Source of the DNA: Oscillospiraceae bacterium
GTDB taxonomy: Bacteria; Bacillota; Clostridia; Oscillospirales; Acutalibacteraceae
DNA: 64,000 bases
Assembly (NCBI GenBank): GCA_029225165.1
Contig: JAQXVY010000022.1
Location: forward strand, 1 to 64,000
Direction of reading: 5' to 3'
Shown: piece by piece, positions 9,114 to 19,303 of the stretch
Position numbering within the stretch: position 1 is the first letter of the stretch
Layout: the number at the start of each line of letters is the position of its first letter
Position numbers and translations under genes: made by a program
The notes under the pieces: model-generated
Seen by the model: the letters and a program-made list of their open reading frames with translations, nothing else
What the model was told of the DNA's origin: nothing
Database searches by the model: none

Positions 9114-9152
9114 ATTCATAATTCATAATGCATAATTCATAATTTATAATGC
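9114..9152 (+). repeat. Short ATAATTCATAATGC-type repeat
   Basis: Degenerate tandem copies of CATAATTCATAATG. The same string recurs at about 25429-25466 at the 3' end of the phage-type gene. Confidence 0.7.
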
Positions 9153-9162
9153 AAATTTAGAT

Positions 9163-9193
9163 ATAAAAAAGCTCCCGTTATGGGAGCTTTTTA
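9163..9193 (+). terminator. Terminator of the acyl-CoA synthetase gene
   Basis: GCTCCC/GGGAGC arms with a GTTAT-type loop and a T-run, with A-run symmetry on the other side, so it may act in both directions. Confidence 0.85.
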
Positions 9194-9263
9194 GCTATGA
9201 AGTAATAGTGAATTAGTTTGGAGTTAAAGTATCAATAACCCTATTGTCATTTGAGCCACACGC

Positions 9264-9411
9264 TGTCATTCCGAGCTTGTCGAGGAATCCCCTGCCTTTA
9301 CCACTCATTTTGTTAGGAAAATCACAATTTTCTATAACCTGTTAGTGTAGATTTAGGCACCACTGCTATCCTTTTAGATTCCTCGGTCACTTCGTTTCCT
9401 CGGAATGACAG
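9264..9411 (+). repeat. Dispersed ~146-bp repeat, copy 5
   Basis: This is the first of two tandem forward copies. Confidence 0.85.
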
Positions 9412-9461
9412 GGGGGTAATGGGAATTCCGAACCACCACCCTGTCATTCCGAACCACCACC

Positions 9462-9610
9462 CTGTCATTCCGAGCTTGTCGAGGAATCCCCTTCCTCTAC
9501 CACTCATTTTGTTAGGGAAATCATACTTTCCTATAACCTGATAGTGTAGATTAAGGCACAACTGCTATCCTTTCAGATTCTTCGGTCGCTACGCTCCCTC
9601 AGAATGACAG
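9462..9610 (+). repeat. Dispersed ~146-bp repeat, copy 6
   Basis: This is the second tandem forward copy. It ends about 30 bases from the stop of the convergent CorC-like gene. Confidence 0.85.
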
Positions 9611-9638
9611 TGGGGTAATGGGAATTCCGAATTATGAA

Positions 9639-10907
9639 TTATGAATTTTCCAATTTAAACCCCGGGTCAACCTTGACTATTACACTTATAATTCTTCTGT
9701 CCTCTACCTTGTAGATTTCAAACCTGAGTCCGCCCAGGTCAAGCACATCGCCCTCTTTTGGGAAACTGCCCATTTTTTCAAAGATAAATCCGCCCACAGT
9801 CAGGCTTTCGGTGTCGTTTATGAAGTCCTTTCGCTGTACTAAATCGCAAAGCTCCTCAATCTCCATATCGCCGTTTACAAAGTAGCAGTTTTCACGAAGT
9901 ACTGTGTATTCCTTTTCAATGTCCTCGTCCTCGTCGTAGATTTCCCCAACGATTTCCTCAATCAAATCCTCCATTGTAACAATACCCAGCGTTCCGCCGT
10001 ATTCGTCAGTTACAATGGCTATATGGGTTTTGTTTTTTCTAAGGTCGCTCATAAGGGCACTTAATTTCCTGTTTTTGTAGGTGAAAAATGCGTCCTTGAT
10101 GAGAATTTTGATGTCAGGCTTTTTGCCCTCTATCAGCTCCTCAAGGTAGTCCCTTGTGTAGAGAATACCAAGGATATTGTCAAGGTTTTCCTTGTAAACA
10201 GGCACTCGGCTGTATCTTTCCTGTAAAATTATGTTCTTGTTTGTTTCGTAGTCGCCGTCAATGTCAATGGCGGATATGTCAACCCTTGGTGTCAGTACCT
10301 CAAAGGCGCATTTTTCGTCAAATTCAAGTGCTGACTGCACCATTTCGCTTTCTTCCTCTTCAAGCACACCCTCATTTTCCGAGGACTCAATAATGTACTT
10401 CAACTCGTCCTCTGTAACAGTCGGCGAGTCGTTTTTGATGTTAAGCACCTTTAGGGCAATGCTTTTCAGTGCAAGGAAAACTGCGGAAAAAGGCGTCAGT
10501 ACAATCATCATAACCCTAAGTACAAATGAGGTGTAAAGGGCAATGGTTTCGCTCTTTTCTTTACCGATACACTTTGGTATAACCTCGCCGAAGGTCAGAA
10601 CCAAAAGCGTGGTTGCACCTGTGGAGATTGCGGCGGCAAAATTTTCAAATATGTTCATACAAAGCACAGTTGCAAGGGATGAACAACCCAAGTTTACAAC
10701 ATTGTTGCCGATTAGGATTGTTGTCAGGGCTTTGTCGTAATTATTCACAATGTAAAGGGCATTTTTTGCCTTTCTGTTGCCCTTTTCAAGCATATTTTTA
10801 AGTCTGGCTGTGCTGACGCAGGAAAATGCTGTTTCGATACAGGAAAAAAAGCTGGAGCAAAGGATTAGCACAGCAACCCCGATGCCCATAATAACATTAC
10901 CGTTCAA
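9639..10907 (-). CDS. CNNM/CorC-HlyC family membrane protein (DUF21-CBS)
   Basis: The protein is 422 residues. It has an N-terminal DUF21 membrane region (about 1-175, with the LTTILIGNNVVNLG motif), two CBS domains (about 195-330, including TPRVDISAID and VTDEYGGTLGIVTMEDLIEEIVGEI) and a C-terminal CorC_HlyC domain (about 345-415). Homologues are linked to magnesium or cobalt efflux and were long called haemolysins. The likely start is TTG 10907, because GGGAGG lies 6 bases upstream; an ATG seven codons inside is the alternative. It is divergent from tepA. Confidence 0.85.
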   Translation of the reverse strand: MNGNVIMGIGVAVLILCSSFFSCIETAFSCVSTARLKNMLEKGNRKAKNALYIVNNYDKALTTILIGNNVVNLGCSSLATVLCMNIFENFAAAISTGATTLLVLTFGEVIPKCIGKEKSETIALYTSFVLRVMMIVLTPFSAVFLALKSIALKVLNIKNDSPTVTEDELKYIIESSENEGVLEEEESEMVQSALEFDEKCAFEVLTPRVDISAIDIDGDYETNKNIILQERYSRVPVYKENLDNILGILYTRDYLEELIEGKKPDIKILIKDAFFTYKNRKLSALMSDLRKNKTHIAIVTDEYGGTLGIVTMEDLIEEIVGEIYDEDEDIEKEYTVLRENCYFVNGDMEIEELCDLVQRKDFINDTESLTVGGFIFEKMGSFPKEGDVLDLGGLRFEIYKVEDRRIISVIVKVDPGFKLENS

Positions 10908-10951
10908 TTATATCCTCCCAAAAGTTCAGTTTTAAAAAATTAATAATATCT

Positions 10952-10979
10952 ATTATATCACAATGTATTAATTTTTCAA
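10952..10979 (-). promoter_or_regulatory. Promoter of the CorC-like gene
   Basis: On the minus strand TTGAAA and TATAAT are 16 bp apart. Confidence 0.65.
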
Positions 10980-11023
10980 ACAACTTTACATACATTTCAA
11001 ACAAGTTTATCATAAAATTATTC

Positions 11024-11052
11024 TTGAAGAACAGATGGATAAATGATATAAT
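11024..11052 (+). promoter_or_regulatory. Promoter of tepA-uppP
   Basis: TTGAAG and TATAAT are 17 bp apart. The position shows that the longer open frame beginning at 11024 cannot be the real start of tepA. Confidence 0.7.
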
Positions 11053-11122
11053 TAAATGGTATATGTACAATATATACATTATATCCACATTTCGGACAAA
11101 ACTAATTCGGGAGGTGCATATA

Positions 11123-11848
11123 ATGTATATGTGTAATCAGGATGATTTTAAGGAAAACGAGAATGATAAGGAAAGGGAAGAGGCTTCTCTTTCCGAAGAA
11201 AATTCCAAAGGAATTAAGGATATTGGCTCTGTCATAACAGGTCGGGCTGACACCCTTATCCACTGCCTGACCATAATCGGGCAAATTGAGGGGCATTACA
11301 TTCTGCCAAGTCAGAACAAAACCACAAAGTATGAGCATATCATACCGCTGCTTGTGTCTGTTGAGGAGGACCCAAATGTTAAGGGGCTATTGATTTTGCT
11401 CAATACGGTTGGGGGAGATGTGGAGGCAGGTCTTGCCATTGCCGAGGTAATTGCAGGGATGAAAACCCCAACGGTGTCCGTTGTCCTTGGTGGCGGTCAC
11501 TCAATCGGCATACCACTTGCTGTGGCAGCAGACAAAAGCTTTATTGCAAAAAGTGCCACAATGACAGCCCACCCTGTGCGAACAACAGGGCTGACCTTGG
11601 GCGTTGCCCAGTCCTTTGAGTACTTTAGGCGTATTCAGGACAGAATTAATACATTTGTCAGCGACAACTCCGGTATCAGCAAGGAGGACTACAACCGACT
11701 TGTGCTGAACACAGGTGAGCTTGTCACCGACATCGGCACAATTCTTGACTCCGAGGGTGCTGTAAAATGCGGTCTTATTGACAGCGTTGGTACTTTAAGT
11801 CAGGCTATTGACTGCCTTTACAAAATGATTAATGCTGACAGCCAATAA
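11123..11848 (+). CDS. tepA: ClpP-like serine protease, TepA family
   Basis: The protein is a ClpP-fold peptidase of the translocation-enhancing type (241 residues). The charged N-terminal region (about 1-35) is followed by NTVGGDVEAGLAIAEV, the catalytic serine in GGGHSIGIP (about Ser127) and the histidine in MTAHPVRTTG (about His150). Family members degrade signal peptides or small membrane substrates and are kept next to ftsK/ygiQ-type genes in Firmicutes. ATG 11123 is preceded by GGGAGG at a normal distance. uppP starts 64 bases downstream and has its own ribosome site. Confidence 0.85.
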   Translation: MYMCNQDDFKENENDKEREEASLSEENSKGIKDIGSVITGRADTLIHCLTIIGQIEGHYILPSQNKTTKYEHIIPLLVSVEEDPNVKGLLILLNTVGGDVEAGLAIAEVIAGMKTPTVSVVLGGGHSIGIPLAVAADKSFIAKSATMTAHPVRTTGLTLGVAQSFEYFRRIQDRINTFVSDNSGISKEDYNRLVLNTGELVTDIGTILDSEGAVKCGLIDSVGTLSQAIDCLYKMINADSQ

Positions 11849-11912
11849 ACACCTAAATTTATTGGGTATCAGTAAAAATATACTGCTTCGGCAGTTACAT
11901 AAGGAGAAGATT

Positions 11913-12863
11913 ATGGATTATATTTACACCATTGTTATGGGCATTGTTCAGGGACTTACTGAATTTTTGCCTGTTTCATCATCAGGCCACCTTACACTTG
12001 TTCAGCACATTTTCGGCGTTGACGGTGAAAGCAACTTTTTTGTAAACATTATGCTCCATGTGGGTACGCTTGTGGCGGTTTGTGCCTTTTACTACAAGCT
12101 TATTTGGAGCCTTATCAAGTCCTTCTTCGGACTTGTTCGCAAGATTTTCACAGGAAAGTTCAGCTGGAAAAACAGAACAGATGACGAAAATATGCTGTTT
12201 ATGCTTGCAATCGGTCTTCTTCCTCTGTTTTTACTGTTCCTGCCTGTTCCGGGAATGGACATCAACTTCAAGGACTTTTCCGAAATTTTCACAGCAAACA
12301 AGTATTTAATTGTTGTAGGTATTTGCCTGCTTGTTACATCGGCACTGCTTTGGATTGGTATGGCTTGTAATAAACGCACCTGTTCCTTGGGTGAAAAGTC
12401 GGGCAAAAAGGAAAAGAACGGAAGAACACGCTATACTGTACTTGACTCACTTTTCGTTGGTATCACACAGGCTGTTGCAACCTTGCCCGGCATTTCCCGT
12501 TCAGGCTCAACACTTGCAATGGGCGAAATCCGTGGAATTAACAAGCAAAAGGCTATTGACTACACATTCGTTTTAGGTATCCCAACAATCCTTGCATCAG
12601 CGGTGCTTGAGCTTAAGGACGCACTTGAAGTTACAAATACCTCAATGGCAAGTGAAGTTGGCGTAGTTCCCCTTGTAATAGGAATGGTGGTTTCCGCCGT
12701 TGTAGGATACTTGGCTATTGTAATTTTCAAGTGGTTCTTAAAGACTGACAAAATGTACATATTTGCAATTTACACCGCAGTAATGGGTATTGTTGCCGTT
12801 GTAATAGCACTTATTGAAATGCAAAGCGGAATGAATATTTTTTCAGGTGAATTGTTAGTATAA
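11913..12863 (+). CDS. uppP: Undecaprenyl-diphosphatase
   Basis: This integral membrane enzyme recycles undecaprenyl pyrophosphate to the monophosphate carrier for wall synthesis; overproduction gives bacitracin resistance. The protein is 316 residues, slightly longer than the ~270 of many homologues because of a charged insert (about 165-185, CNKRTCSLGEKSGKK). Both active-site motifs are present: GLTEFLPVSSSGHL near the N-terminus and LPGISRSGSTL in the middle. About eight hydrophobic spans can be seen. ATG 11913 has AAGGAG 6 bases upstream. Confidence 0.93.
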   Translation: MDYIYTIVMGIVQGLTEFLPVSSSGHLTLVQHIFGVDGESNFFVNIMLHVGTLVAVCAFYYKLIWSLIKSFFGLVRKIFTGKFSWKNRTDDENMLFMLAIGLLPLFLLFLPVPGMDINFKDFSEIFTANKYLIVVGICLLVTSALLWIGMACNKRTCSLGEKSGKKEKNGRTRYTVLDSLFVGITQAVATLPGISRSGSTLAMGEIRGINKQKAIDYTFVLGIPTILASAVLELKDALEVTNTSMASEVGVVPLVIGMVVSAVVGYLAIVIFKWFLKTDKMYIFAIYTAVMGIVAVVIALIEMQSGMNIFSGELLV

Positions 12864-12959
12864 GTGTGGAGTTTGGAGTGTGGAGTTTGGAGTGTTGAGA
12901 TTACAGCCAGCCTCCATTGTGTATAGGGAAAAACTTAGATAGGAAAGAAAACTCTCCTT

Positions 12960-13109
12960 CTGTCATTCTGAGGGAGTGAAACGACTGAAGAATCTGAAAG
13001 GATAGCAGTAGTGCCTACATCGACACTATCAGGTTATAGGAAAGTACAGGTTCTCTGACAAAATATGCGGTAGAGAAAGGGGATTCCTCGCTACGCTCGG
13101 AATGACAGA
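12960..13109 (-). repeat. Dispersed ~146-bp repeat, copy 7
   Basis: This is a reversed copy between uppP and ftsK. Its right edge and short solitary ends are open in the ftsK frame and falsely lengthen that reading frame. Confidence 0.85.
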
Positions 13110-13234
13110 GTATGGCTGGTCATAACAGTGTGGTGGCTCAGAATGACAGTGTTCGGCTGGGAATGACAGGTAGTGCAGTAGGAACTCCACCCCCTAATAA
13201 TTCACTTATAAAGAAGTTTAAGAAGGTAAAATTG

Positions 13235-15886
13235 ATGGCATCAAAAAAGTCAACAAACAGTACAACTAAATCATCAAAAACAGCCCCGAAGAAAACTGCA
13301 AAAGGGAAAAAGGCGAAACCCGAAAAGGTGATTAAGGAGAAAAACTACCGTGTAAGGGCAATTCTTCTGCTTGCCTTAGGTGTGGTTTTTGCCTGTCTGC
13401 TTTTTATTGACGGCAACTTTCTTTGGAACTTTTTCCGCAACACATTTTACGGAATTTTCGGCTCATCTGCAATACTAATCACTTTGCTACTCTTTTATGT
13501 TGCCATACTGACTGCAAAGGAAAAGGAAATTCACAGGCTAAAGGCAAAGCTATTGATGTGTTTTCTTGTAATTTTCTTCTCCTCAATGGAGTTTTACATA
13601 TTCACAGGGGCACAGTACGGCAACTACTTTGGCGAGGTTGCAAGGGAATTTTTACACGGCTATAACGGTTATTCTCTGTTCGGCCGTGGGGGTGGTGTTT
13701 TAGGCTCATTTATAGGCTATCCTCTGTGCTTTGCACTGGGCAAAACAATAACAGCCATACTCACCACGCTAAGCCTTGTGGTAATCCTGCTGATTACCAC
13801 AGGTGTTTCACTCCTTGACATTGCAAAGGCGGCAAAAAAGCCTGTTGATGTGGCAAGGAGATCTGCACAGGAGAGAAAGCGTCACCGTGCAGAAATGCAG
13901 GAAAGCATTGATTTTACAGATAATCAGCCTAATGAACCTACCGGCTACACAGGCAGAATAGACATTCCTCTTGATGACAAAAAGCAGAGGAAGAGAAAGC
14001 AAAAGAAAAAGGAAAGCGTTGCCGACAGCGGTGTGGGTAATGATGTTAACGCTGATAATAATTCTTTAACAGAAAATACTTCAAGTGGTGGCACAGGAGC
14101 AGACGACCTTATTGACATTATCAAAAGGGCAAATAAGGGACTTGAAGAAAGTGATGTAATCTCCCAAGACAACTCAAAGAATAAGAGAAGAGAAAAGTCC
14201 AAAGCCCTTAAAGAGGCGGCAAAGCTGGCAAAGCAGGGCATAAATGTTGATGAAATCGAAAGCGAAACACTTGCCCTGAGCCGACAGATTGAAGATAATG
14301 AACATACGAATCACAGCGACTATCAGCTGCCGCCGATTCAGTTACTAAAGCTTCCAAACAACAAAAGTGTTGCTAATATACGAAATGAAATGCAGGAAAA
14401 GGCAGAAAAACTGGTGTCAACCCTTGACTCCTTTGGTGTAAAGGTTACAATCACCAACATCTGCCGAGGTCCGTCTGTTACAAGGTACGAATTGCAACCG
14501 GCTCCCGGTGTGAAAATAAGCAAGATTACAAACCTTGCCGACGATATTGCCCTTAACCTTGCCGCTGACGGTGTAAGAATTGAGGCTCCAATCCCCGGCA
14601 AGGCGGCTGTGGGCATAGAAGTGCCAAACAAGGTTGTTTCTATGGTTTCTATGAGGGAGCTTATTGACAGCGATGAATTCAGAGATGCCAAAAGCAAATT
14701 AACCTGTGTTCTCGGCAGGGACATCAGCGGTGAGGTTGTTACAACCGACCTTGCAAAGCTACCTCATCTCCTCATTGCCGGTACAACAGGCTCAGGTAAA
14801 TCCGTTTGCGTTAACTCACTCCTTATGAGTATCCTTTACCGTGCTACTCCCGACGAGGTAAAGCTACTGTTAATCGACCCTAAAATGGTTGAATTTTCAA
14901 AGTACAAGGGTATTCCGCACCTGCTTATCCCCGTTGTGTCCGACGCTAAAAAAGCCGCCGCCGCCCTTAACTGGGCTGTCAGCGAAATGCTCCAAAGATA
15001 CCAGCTGTTTTCGGAATACGACTGCAAGGACATCAACTCCTTTAACGACTTGGTGGAAAGCAACCTAAAGTTCATTGAGGAGCAAACTCCACCTGAGGGC
15101 GAAGAGCCTGAGGTTATGGAGATTAACGGACTGCCTGTTCCAAAGGAAAAAATGTTCAGGTGCGTTATTGCCATTGACGAGCTTGCCGACCTTATGATGG
15201 CGGCTCCGTCTGAAGTTGAGGAGAGCATTTGCCGACTGGCACAGATGGCTCGTGCGGCAGGTATGCACCTTGTAATCGCCACACAAAGACCGTCTGTAAA
15301 TGTTATCACAGGCGTAATCAAGGCGAACATTCCATCAAGAATTGCACTAAAGGTTTCTTCAAACATCGACTCCCGAACAATACTTGACTTTGGCGGTGCG
15401 GAAAAGCTGATAGGCAGAGGTGATATGCTTTATTCACCTGTTGGTGCGCCAAAGCCTGTTCGTGTTCAGGGTTGCTTTGCAAGTGACTCGGAAATTGAGG
15501 GTGTTACAAGCTACATCAAAAATCACCACCGTTCACAGTACAACGAAGAGGTTGAGGAGAGAATTAAGAAGATTACCGTTGAGGGTATGGACAATAACAG
15601 CGGTGGTCTTACTGACGACAGCGGTCAGGAGCTTGACGAAAAAATCGAAGAGGCAATCAAAATCGTCATTGAAGCAGGACAGGCATCCACAAGCCTTGTG
15701 CAACGCCGTCTAAAGGTTGGCTATGCTCGTGCAGGACGAATGATTGACGAAATGGAAAGTCTTGGCATTGTAGGGCCTCATCAGGGAAGTAAGCCTCGTG
15801 AGGTGCTTATGACATATCAGGAATGGCTTGAAAGAAAAAATATTCAAGGAGATAACGGGGGAGAGGATAATTCCCCTGAAGAATAA
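13235..15886 (+). CDS. ftsK: FtsK/SpoIIIE DNA translocase
   Basis: This septal ATPase pumps chromosomal DNA during division or sporulation. The 883-residue protein has a Lys-rich head (1-50), four membrane spans (about 55-220), a charged linker, a RecA-like motor with Walker A AGTTGSGKS and the FRCVIAIDELADLMMA Walker B, and a C-terminal winged-helix gamma domain (about 800-865, STSLVQRRLKVGYARAGRMID) that reads KOPS/SRS sites. ATG 13235 with AGAAGG upstream is chosen; the open frame back to 13112 is repeat sequence. ygiQ follows after 2 bases. Confidence 0.92.
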   Translation: MASKKSTNSTTKSSKTAPKKTAKGKKAKPEKVIKEKNYRVRAILLLALGVVFACLLFIDGNFLWNFFRNTFYGIFGSSAILITLLLFYVAILTAKEKEIHRLKAKLLMCFLVIFFSSMEFYIFTGAQYGNYFGEVAREFLHGYNGYSLFGRGGGVLGSFIGYPLCFALGKTITAILTTLSLVVILLITTGVSLLDIAKAAKKPVDVARRSAQERKRHRAEMQESIDFTDNQPNEPTGYTGRIDIPLDDKKQRKRKQKKKESVADSGVGNDVNADNNSLTENTSSGGTGADDLIDIIKRANKGLEESDVISQDNSKNKRREKSKALKEAAKLAKQGINVDEIESETLALSRQIEDNEHTNHSDYQLPPIQLLKLPNNKSVANIRNEMQEKAEKLVSTLDSFGVKVTITNICRGPSVTRYELQPAPGVKISKITNLADDIALNLAADGVRIEAPIPGKAAVGIEVPNKVVSMVSMRELIDSDEFRDAKSKLTCVLGRDISGEVVTTDLAKLPHLLIAGTTGSGKSVCVNSLLMSILYRATPDEVKLLLIDPKMVEFSKYKGIPHLLIPVVSDAKKAAAALNWAVSEMLQRYQLFSEYDCKDINSFNDLVESNLKFIEEQTPPEGEEPEVMEINGLPVPKEKMFRCVIAIDELADLMMAAPSEVEESICRLAQMARAAGMHLVIATQRPSVNVITGVIKANIPSRIALKVSSNIDSRTILDFGGAEKLIGRGDMLYSPVGAPKPVRVQGCFASDSEIEGVTSYIKNHHRSQYNEEVEERIKKITVEGMDNNSGGLTDDSGQELDEKIEEAIKIVIEAGQASTSLVQRRLKVGYARAGRMIDEMESLGIVGPHQGSKPREVLMTYQEWLERKNIQGDNGGEDNSPEE

Positions 15887-15888
15887 TT

Positions 15889-17784
15889 ATGGCTTTTCTT
15901 CCTATTACAAAAGAAGAAGTGAATAAACTTGGGTGGGACAGTCCCGACTTTATCTATGTTTCCGGTGACAGCTATGTTGACCACCCGTCCTTTGGTGCGT
16001 CAATAATCACTAGAGTGCTGGAGGCAAAGGGCTACCGTGTTGCATTCCTCGCCCAGCCAAACTGGAGGGACAAAAAGAACTTCAATCCCTTTGGCAAGCC
16101 GAAGTACGGATTTTTTGTGTCCTCAGGCAACATAGATTCAATGGTTGCCCACTACACCGTAAACAAGCGTAAACGCTCTGACGATGCCTACACAGCAGGT
16201 GGCAAAGCAGGTGGCAGACCTGACAGGGCGGTTATTGTTTACAGTAATATCCTAAAGGAGCTGTACCCCGATGTGCCTGTAATCATCGGCGGTTTGGAGG
16301 CATCCTTAAGGCGATTTGCCCACTATGACTACTGGGACGACAGTGTAAGAAAGTCAATCCTCATTGACAGCAAGGCGGATATTCTCACCTACGGAATGGG
16401 AGAAAACCAGACAATAGAGATTGCAAAAAGGCTTTCAAGCGGTTTGGGAGTAGAGAGTTTAAGGGACATCAGGGGCATTTGCTACTGCGTTCCAACTACC
16501 GAATATGAACCTGCTCCTGCGGTGGACTTGCCAAGCTATGAAAGGGTGTGCGAAAGCAAAAGGGACTACGCAATAGCCTCCCGAAAGGAGCTGGAGGAAG
16601 CAGACGCTGTTCGTGGCAGAAGGGTAATTCAGCGACACGGCAAGGAAATCCTTGTGCAAAATCCACCAATGCCCCCACTTACCACACAGGAGCTTGACTG
16701 GGTGTATTCACTTCCTTATGAAAGGTACTATCACCCCTCATATGAGCCTTTAGGCGGTGTGCCGGGAATACAGGAGGTTGAGTTCTCCATAACCCACAAC
16801 AGAGGTTGCTTTGGAGCCTGTAACTTTTGCTCAATCGCATTTCATCAGGGCAGAGCAATCACTGTAAGAAGTGAAGAAAGTGTTATAAACGAGGCAAAAA
16901 GCCTTGTTAAAAACCCAAGGTTTAAGGGATATATCCACGATGTGGGAGGCCCTACGGCAAACTTCCGTTTGCCCTCTTGTGAACTTCAAAGGGAACACGG
17001 AATGTGCAAGAACAAAAAGTGCCTTGCACCAAAGCCCTGCAAAAATTTACAGGTTGACCACAGGGAATATATAGATTTACTGCGGAAGTTAAGGAAAATT
17101 GATGGGGTAAAAAGGGTGTTTATCCGTTCGGGCATAAGGTTTGACTACCTTATGGAGGACGAAAGCAAGGAATTTTTTCACGAGCTTGTAAAATATCACG
17201 TCAGCGGTCAGCTAAAGGTTGCCCCTGAGCATTGTTCAAGTGCTGTCCTTGACAAAATGGGAAAGCCCCACATTGAAACCTACAAAAGATTTCAGGACGA
17301 GTTTTACAAAATCACAAAACAGGTTGGCAAGGAGCAGTACCTTGTGCCGTACCTTATGAGCTCACACCCCGGCTCAACCTTGAAGGATGCAGTTGAACTG
17401 GCACTTTTCCTTAAAAAGGAGCATATCAGACCTGAACAGGTGCAGGACTTTTACCCAACACCGGGAACAGTCAGCACAGCAATGTTCTACACAGAGCTTG
17501 ACCCCTACACACTTGAGCCTGTTTATGTTCCAAAGACTATGAAGGAAAAGCAAATGCAAAGGGCGTTACTCCAGTATTTCAATCCAAAGAACAAGGAGCT
17601 GGTTATTGAAGCCCTTAAAAAGGCAGGAAGAACCGACCTTATAGGAACAGGGAAGAATTGTCTTGTAAATGCCCCACAGGGTGAAAAATTTGTAAACAAG
17701 GGCAGACAAAACAACAGAAAAGGCAAAAACAACAGAAACAATTACAGTAAGCACCGCAAAAATCATAGCAAAGGGAAAAGATAG
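15889..17784 (+). CDS. ygiQ: YgiQ-family radical SAM protein
   Basis: The protein is 631 residues, normal for the family. It has the radical SAM cluster motif NRGCFGACNFCS (Cys307, Cys311, Cys314), the N-terminal FIYVSGDSYVDHPSFG segment and IIGGLEASLRRFAHYDYW typical of YgiQ, and a C-terminal DUF3362-like part ending in a very basic, low-complexity tail (about 600-631). The reaction is not known. It starts 2 bases after the ftsK stop, so translation is coupled. Confidence 0.88.
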   Translation: MAFLPITKEEVNKLGWDSPDFIYVSGDSYVDHPSFGASIITRVLEAKGYRVAFLAQPNWRDKKNFNPFGKPKYGFFVSSGNIDSMVAHYTVNKRKRSDDAYTAGGKAGGRPDRAVIVYSNILKELYPDVPVIIGGLEASLRRFAHYDYWDDSVRKSILIDSKADILTYGMGENQTIEIAKRLSSGLGVESLRDIRGICYCVPTTEYEPAPAVDLPSYERVCESKRDYAIASRKELEEADAVRGRRVIQRHGKEILVQNPPMPPLTTQELDWVYSLPYERYYHPSYEPLGGVPGIQEVEFSITHNRGCFGACNFCSIAFHQGRAITVRSEESVINEAKSLVKNPRFKGYIHDVGGPTANFRLPSCELQREHGMCKNKKCLAPKPCKNLQVDHREYIDLLRKLRKIDGVKRVFIRSGIRFDYLMEDESKEFFHELVKYHVSGQLKVAPEHCSSAVLDKMGKPHIETYKRFQDEFYKITKQVGKEQYLVPYLMSSHPGSTLKDAVELALFLKKEHIRPEQVQDFYPTPGTVSTAMFYTELDPYTLEPVYVPKTMKEKQMQRALLQYFNPKNKELVIEALKKAGRTDLIGTGKNCLVNAPQGEKFVNKGRQNNRKGKNNRNNYSKHRKNHSKGKR

Positions 17785-17831
17785 TTTTTCTTTACAAATA
17801 ATATGTTTTTTGCTATACTCAATGTATTATA

Positions 17832-17992
17832 TGGAAACACTGATTAAATCATTTGCACAGATTGTGCAGTCAGATTTTTTGTCGGTTAGTTCAAAAAAAC
17901 GCAGGAATACTGACGTATTGCGAGGATTTTTTGGGCTAACCGGCGGAAAATATGCGCACAAAATGTGTAAAGTGATTTATTCAGTGTTTCCA
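17832..17992. mobile_element. MITE-like element with 20-bp inverted ends
   Basis: The element is 161 bp with imperfect 20-bp ends (TGGAAACACTGATTAAATCA and its near-complement). An inner pair of arms (GTCGGTTAGTTCAAAAAA at 17880 and its near-complement at about 17927-17944) would fold the whole unit into one long hairpin. It carries no gene and sits 27 bases before tyrS, where a T-box might be expected. Confidence 0.75.
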
Positions 17993-18019
17993 TAAATAAA
18001 AGAATGAGAGGAAAAAGAA

Positions 18020-19243
18020 ATGGGCGTATATGAAGAACTTGTTGAAAGAGGACTTATTGCTCAGGTAACTGACGAAAAAGAAATTAAAGAATTGGTAAAT
18101 AACGGAAAAGCCGTTTTCTATATTGGTTTTGACCCAACAGCAGACAGCCTCCACGTAGGTCATTTTATGGCACTTTGCCTTATGAAGCGTTTGCAAATGG
18201 CAGGCAACAAGCCTATTGCCCTTATCGGCGGAGGTACTGCAATGATTGGCGACCCCTCAGGCAGAACCGATATGCGTCAGATGATGACTCGCGAAACTAT
18301 TCAGCACAATGTTGACTGCTTTAAGGAGCAGATGAGCAAGTTTATCGACTTTTCAGACGGCAAGGCACTGCTTGTAAACAATGCCGACTGGCTGATGGAC
18401 TTAAACTATGTTGAGGTATTAAGGGAAGTTGGCGCACATTTCAGCGTTAACCGTATGCTCACAGCGGAATGCTACAAGCAGAGAATGGAAAAGGGACTTT
18501 CTTTCCTTGAATTTAACTATATGATTATGCAGTCCTACGACTTTTACGCACTGTATCAGAAGTACGGCTGTAATATGCAGTTCGGCGGTGACGACCAGTG
18601 GTCAAATATGCTTGGCGGTACTGAGCTTATCAGGAGAAAGCTTGGCAAGGACGCATACGCAATGACAATCAATCTTCTCCTTAACTCCGAGGGTAAAAAG
18701 ATGGGCAAAACACAGTCGGGCGCTGTTTGGCTTTCTGCCGAAAAGACATCACCATACGACTTCTACCAGTACTGGAGAAATGTTGACGACAGCGATGTTA
18801 TCAAGTGCCTGAAAATGCTCACATTCCTGCCACTTGAAGAGATTGCTGTTCTTAAAAAGCTTGAGGGTGCCGAGATTAACAAGGCTAAGGAAGTTTTGGC
18901 TTATGAAGTTACAAAGCTAATCCACGGAGAGGAAGAGGCAACAAAAGCCCAAACAACAGCAAGGGCAGTATTCGGAGCAGGAGCAACAGACGAAAATATG
19001 CCGTCAACAGATATTACCTCTGACGAAATTAATGAGGGTGTTCAAATCCTTGATTTGCTGTTAAAGTGCGGACTTATCTCCAGTAAGGGAGAGGGCAGAC
19101 GACTTGTACAGCAAAACGGAATTGCAGTAAACGACAGCAAGGTGTCCGATATGTTTATGCCAATCACAGCGGATTTGTTTACTAACAATGAGCTTGTAAT
19201 CAAAAAAGGCAAAAAGGTTTACCACAAGGTTAATCTGGTTTAA
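18020..19243 (+). CDS. tyrS: Tyrosyl-tRNA synthetase
   Basis: This class I synthetase charges tRNA-Tyr. The 407-residue protein has the HIGH-type motif HVGH (45-48), [12 protein letters not shown], the tyrosine-specific GGDDQWSN block, the KMSKS variant KMGKT (about 229-233) and an S4 RNA-binding domain at the C-terminus (about 340-400, [22 protein letters not shown]). GAGAGGA lies before ATG 18020. No T-box leader is visible; the upstream space is filled by a MITE-like hairpin element. Confidence 0.95.
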   Translation: MGVYEELVERGLIAQVTDEKEIKELVNNGKAVFYIGFDPTADSLHVGHFMALCLMKRLQMAGNKPIALIGGGTAMIGDPSGRTDMRQMMTRETIQHNVDCFKEQMSKFIDFSDGKALLVNNADWLMDLNYVEVLREVGAHFSVNRMLTAECYKQRMEKGLSFLEFNYMIMQSYDFYALYQKYGCNMQFGGDDQWSNMLGGTELIRRKLGKDAYAMTINLLLNSEGKKMGKTQSGAVWLSAEKTSPYDFYQYWRNVDDSDVIKCLKMLTFLPLEEIAVLKKLEGAEINKAKEVLAYEVTKLIHGEEEATKAQTTARAVFGAGATDENMPSTDITSDEINEGVQILDLLLKCGLISSKGEGRRLVQQNGIAVNDSKVSDMFMPITADLFTNNELVIKKGKKVYHKVNLV

Positions 19244-19303
19244 TAAAGGCTCCCACCCTGACATTCCGAGAACTCCCCTTCTGACATTCCGAGAACTCCC
19301 CCT

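Noticed and set aside
13112-13234. Longer N-terminus for FtsK
   Set aside because: The extra 41 codons are the dispersed repeat read in frame; ATG 13235 has a ribosome site and starts the normal Lys-rich head.
17785-18019. T-box before tyrS
   Set aside because: No specifier loop or TGGNACC-type box was found; the space is a MITE-like element.
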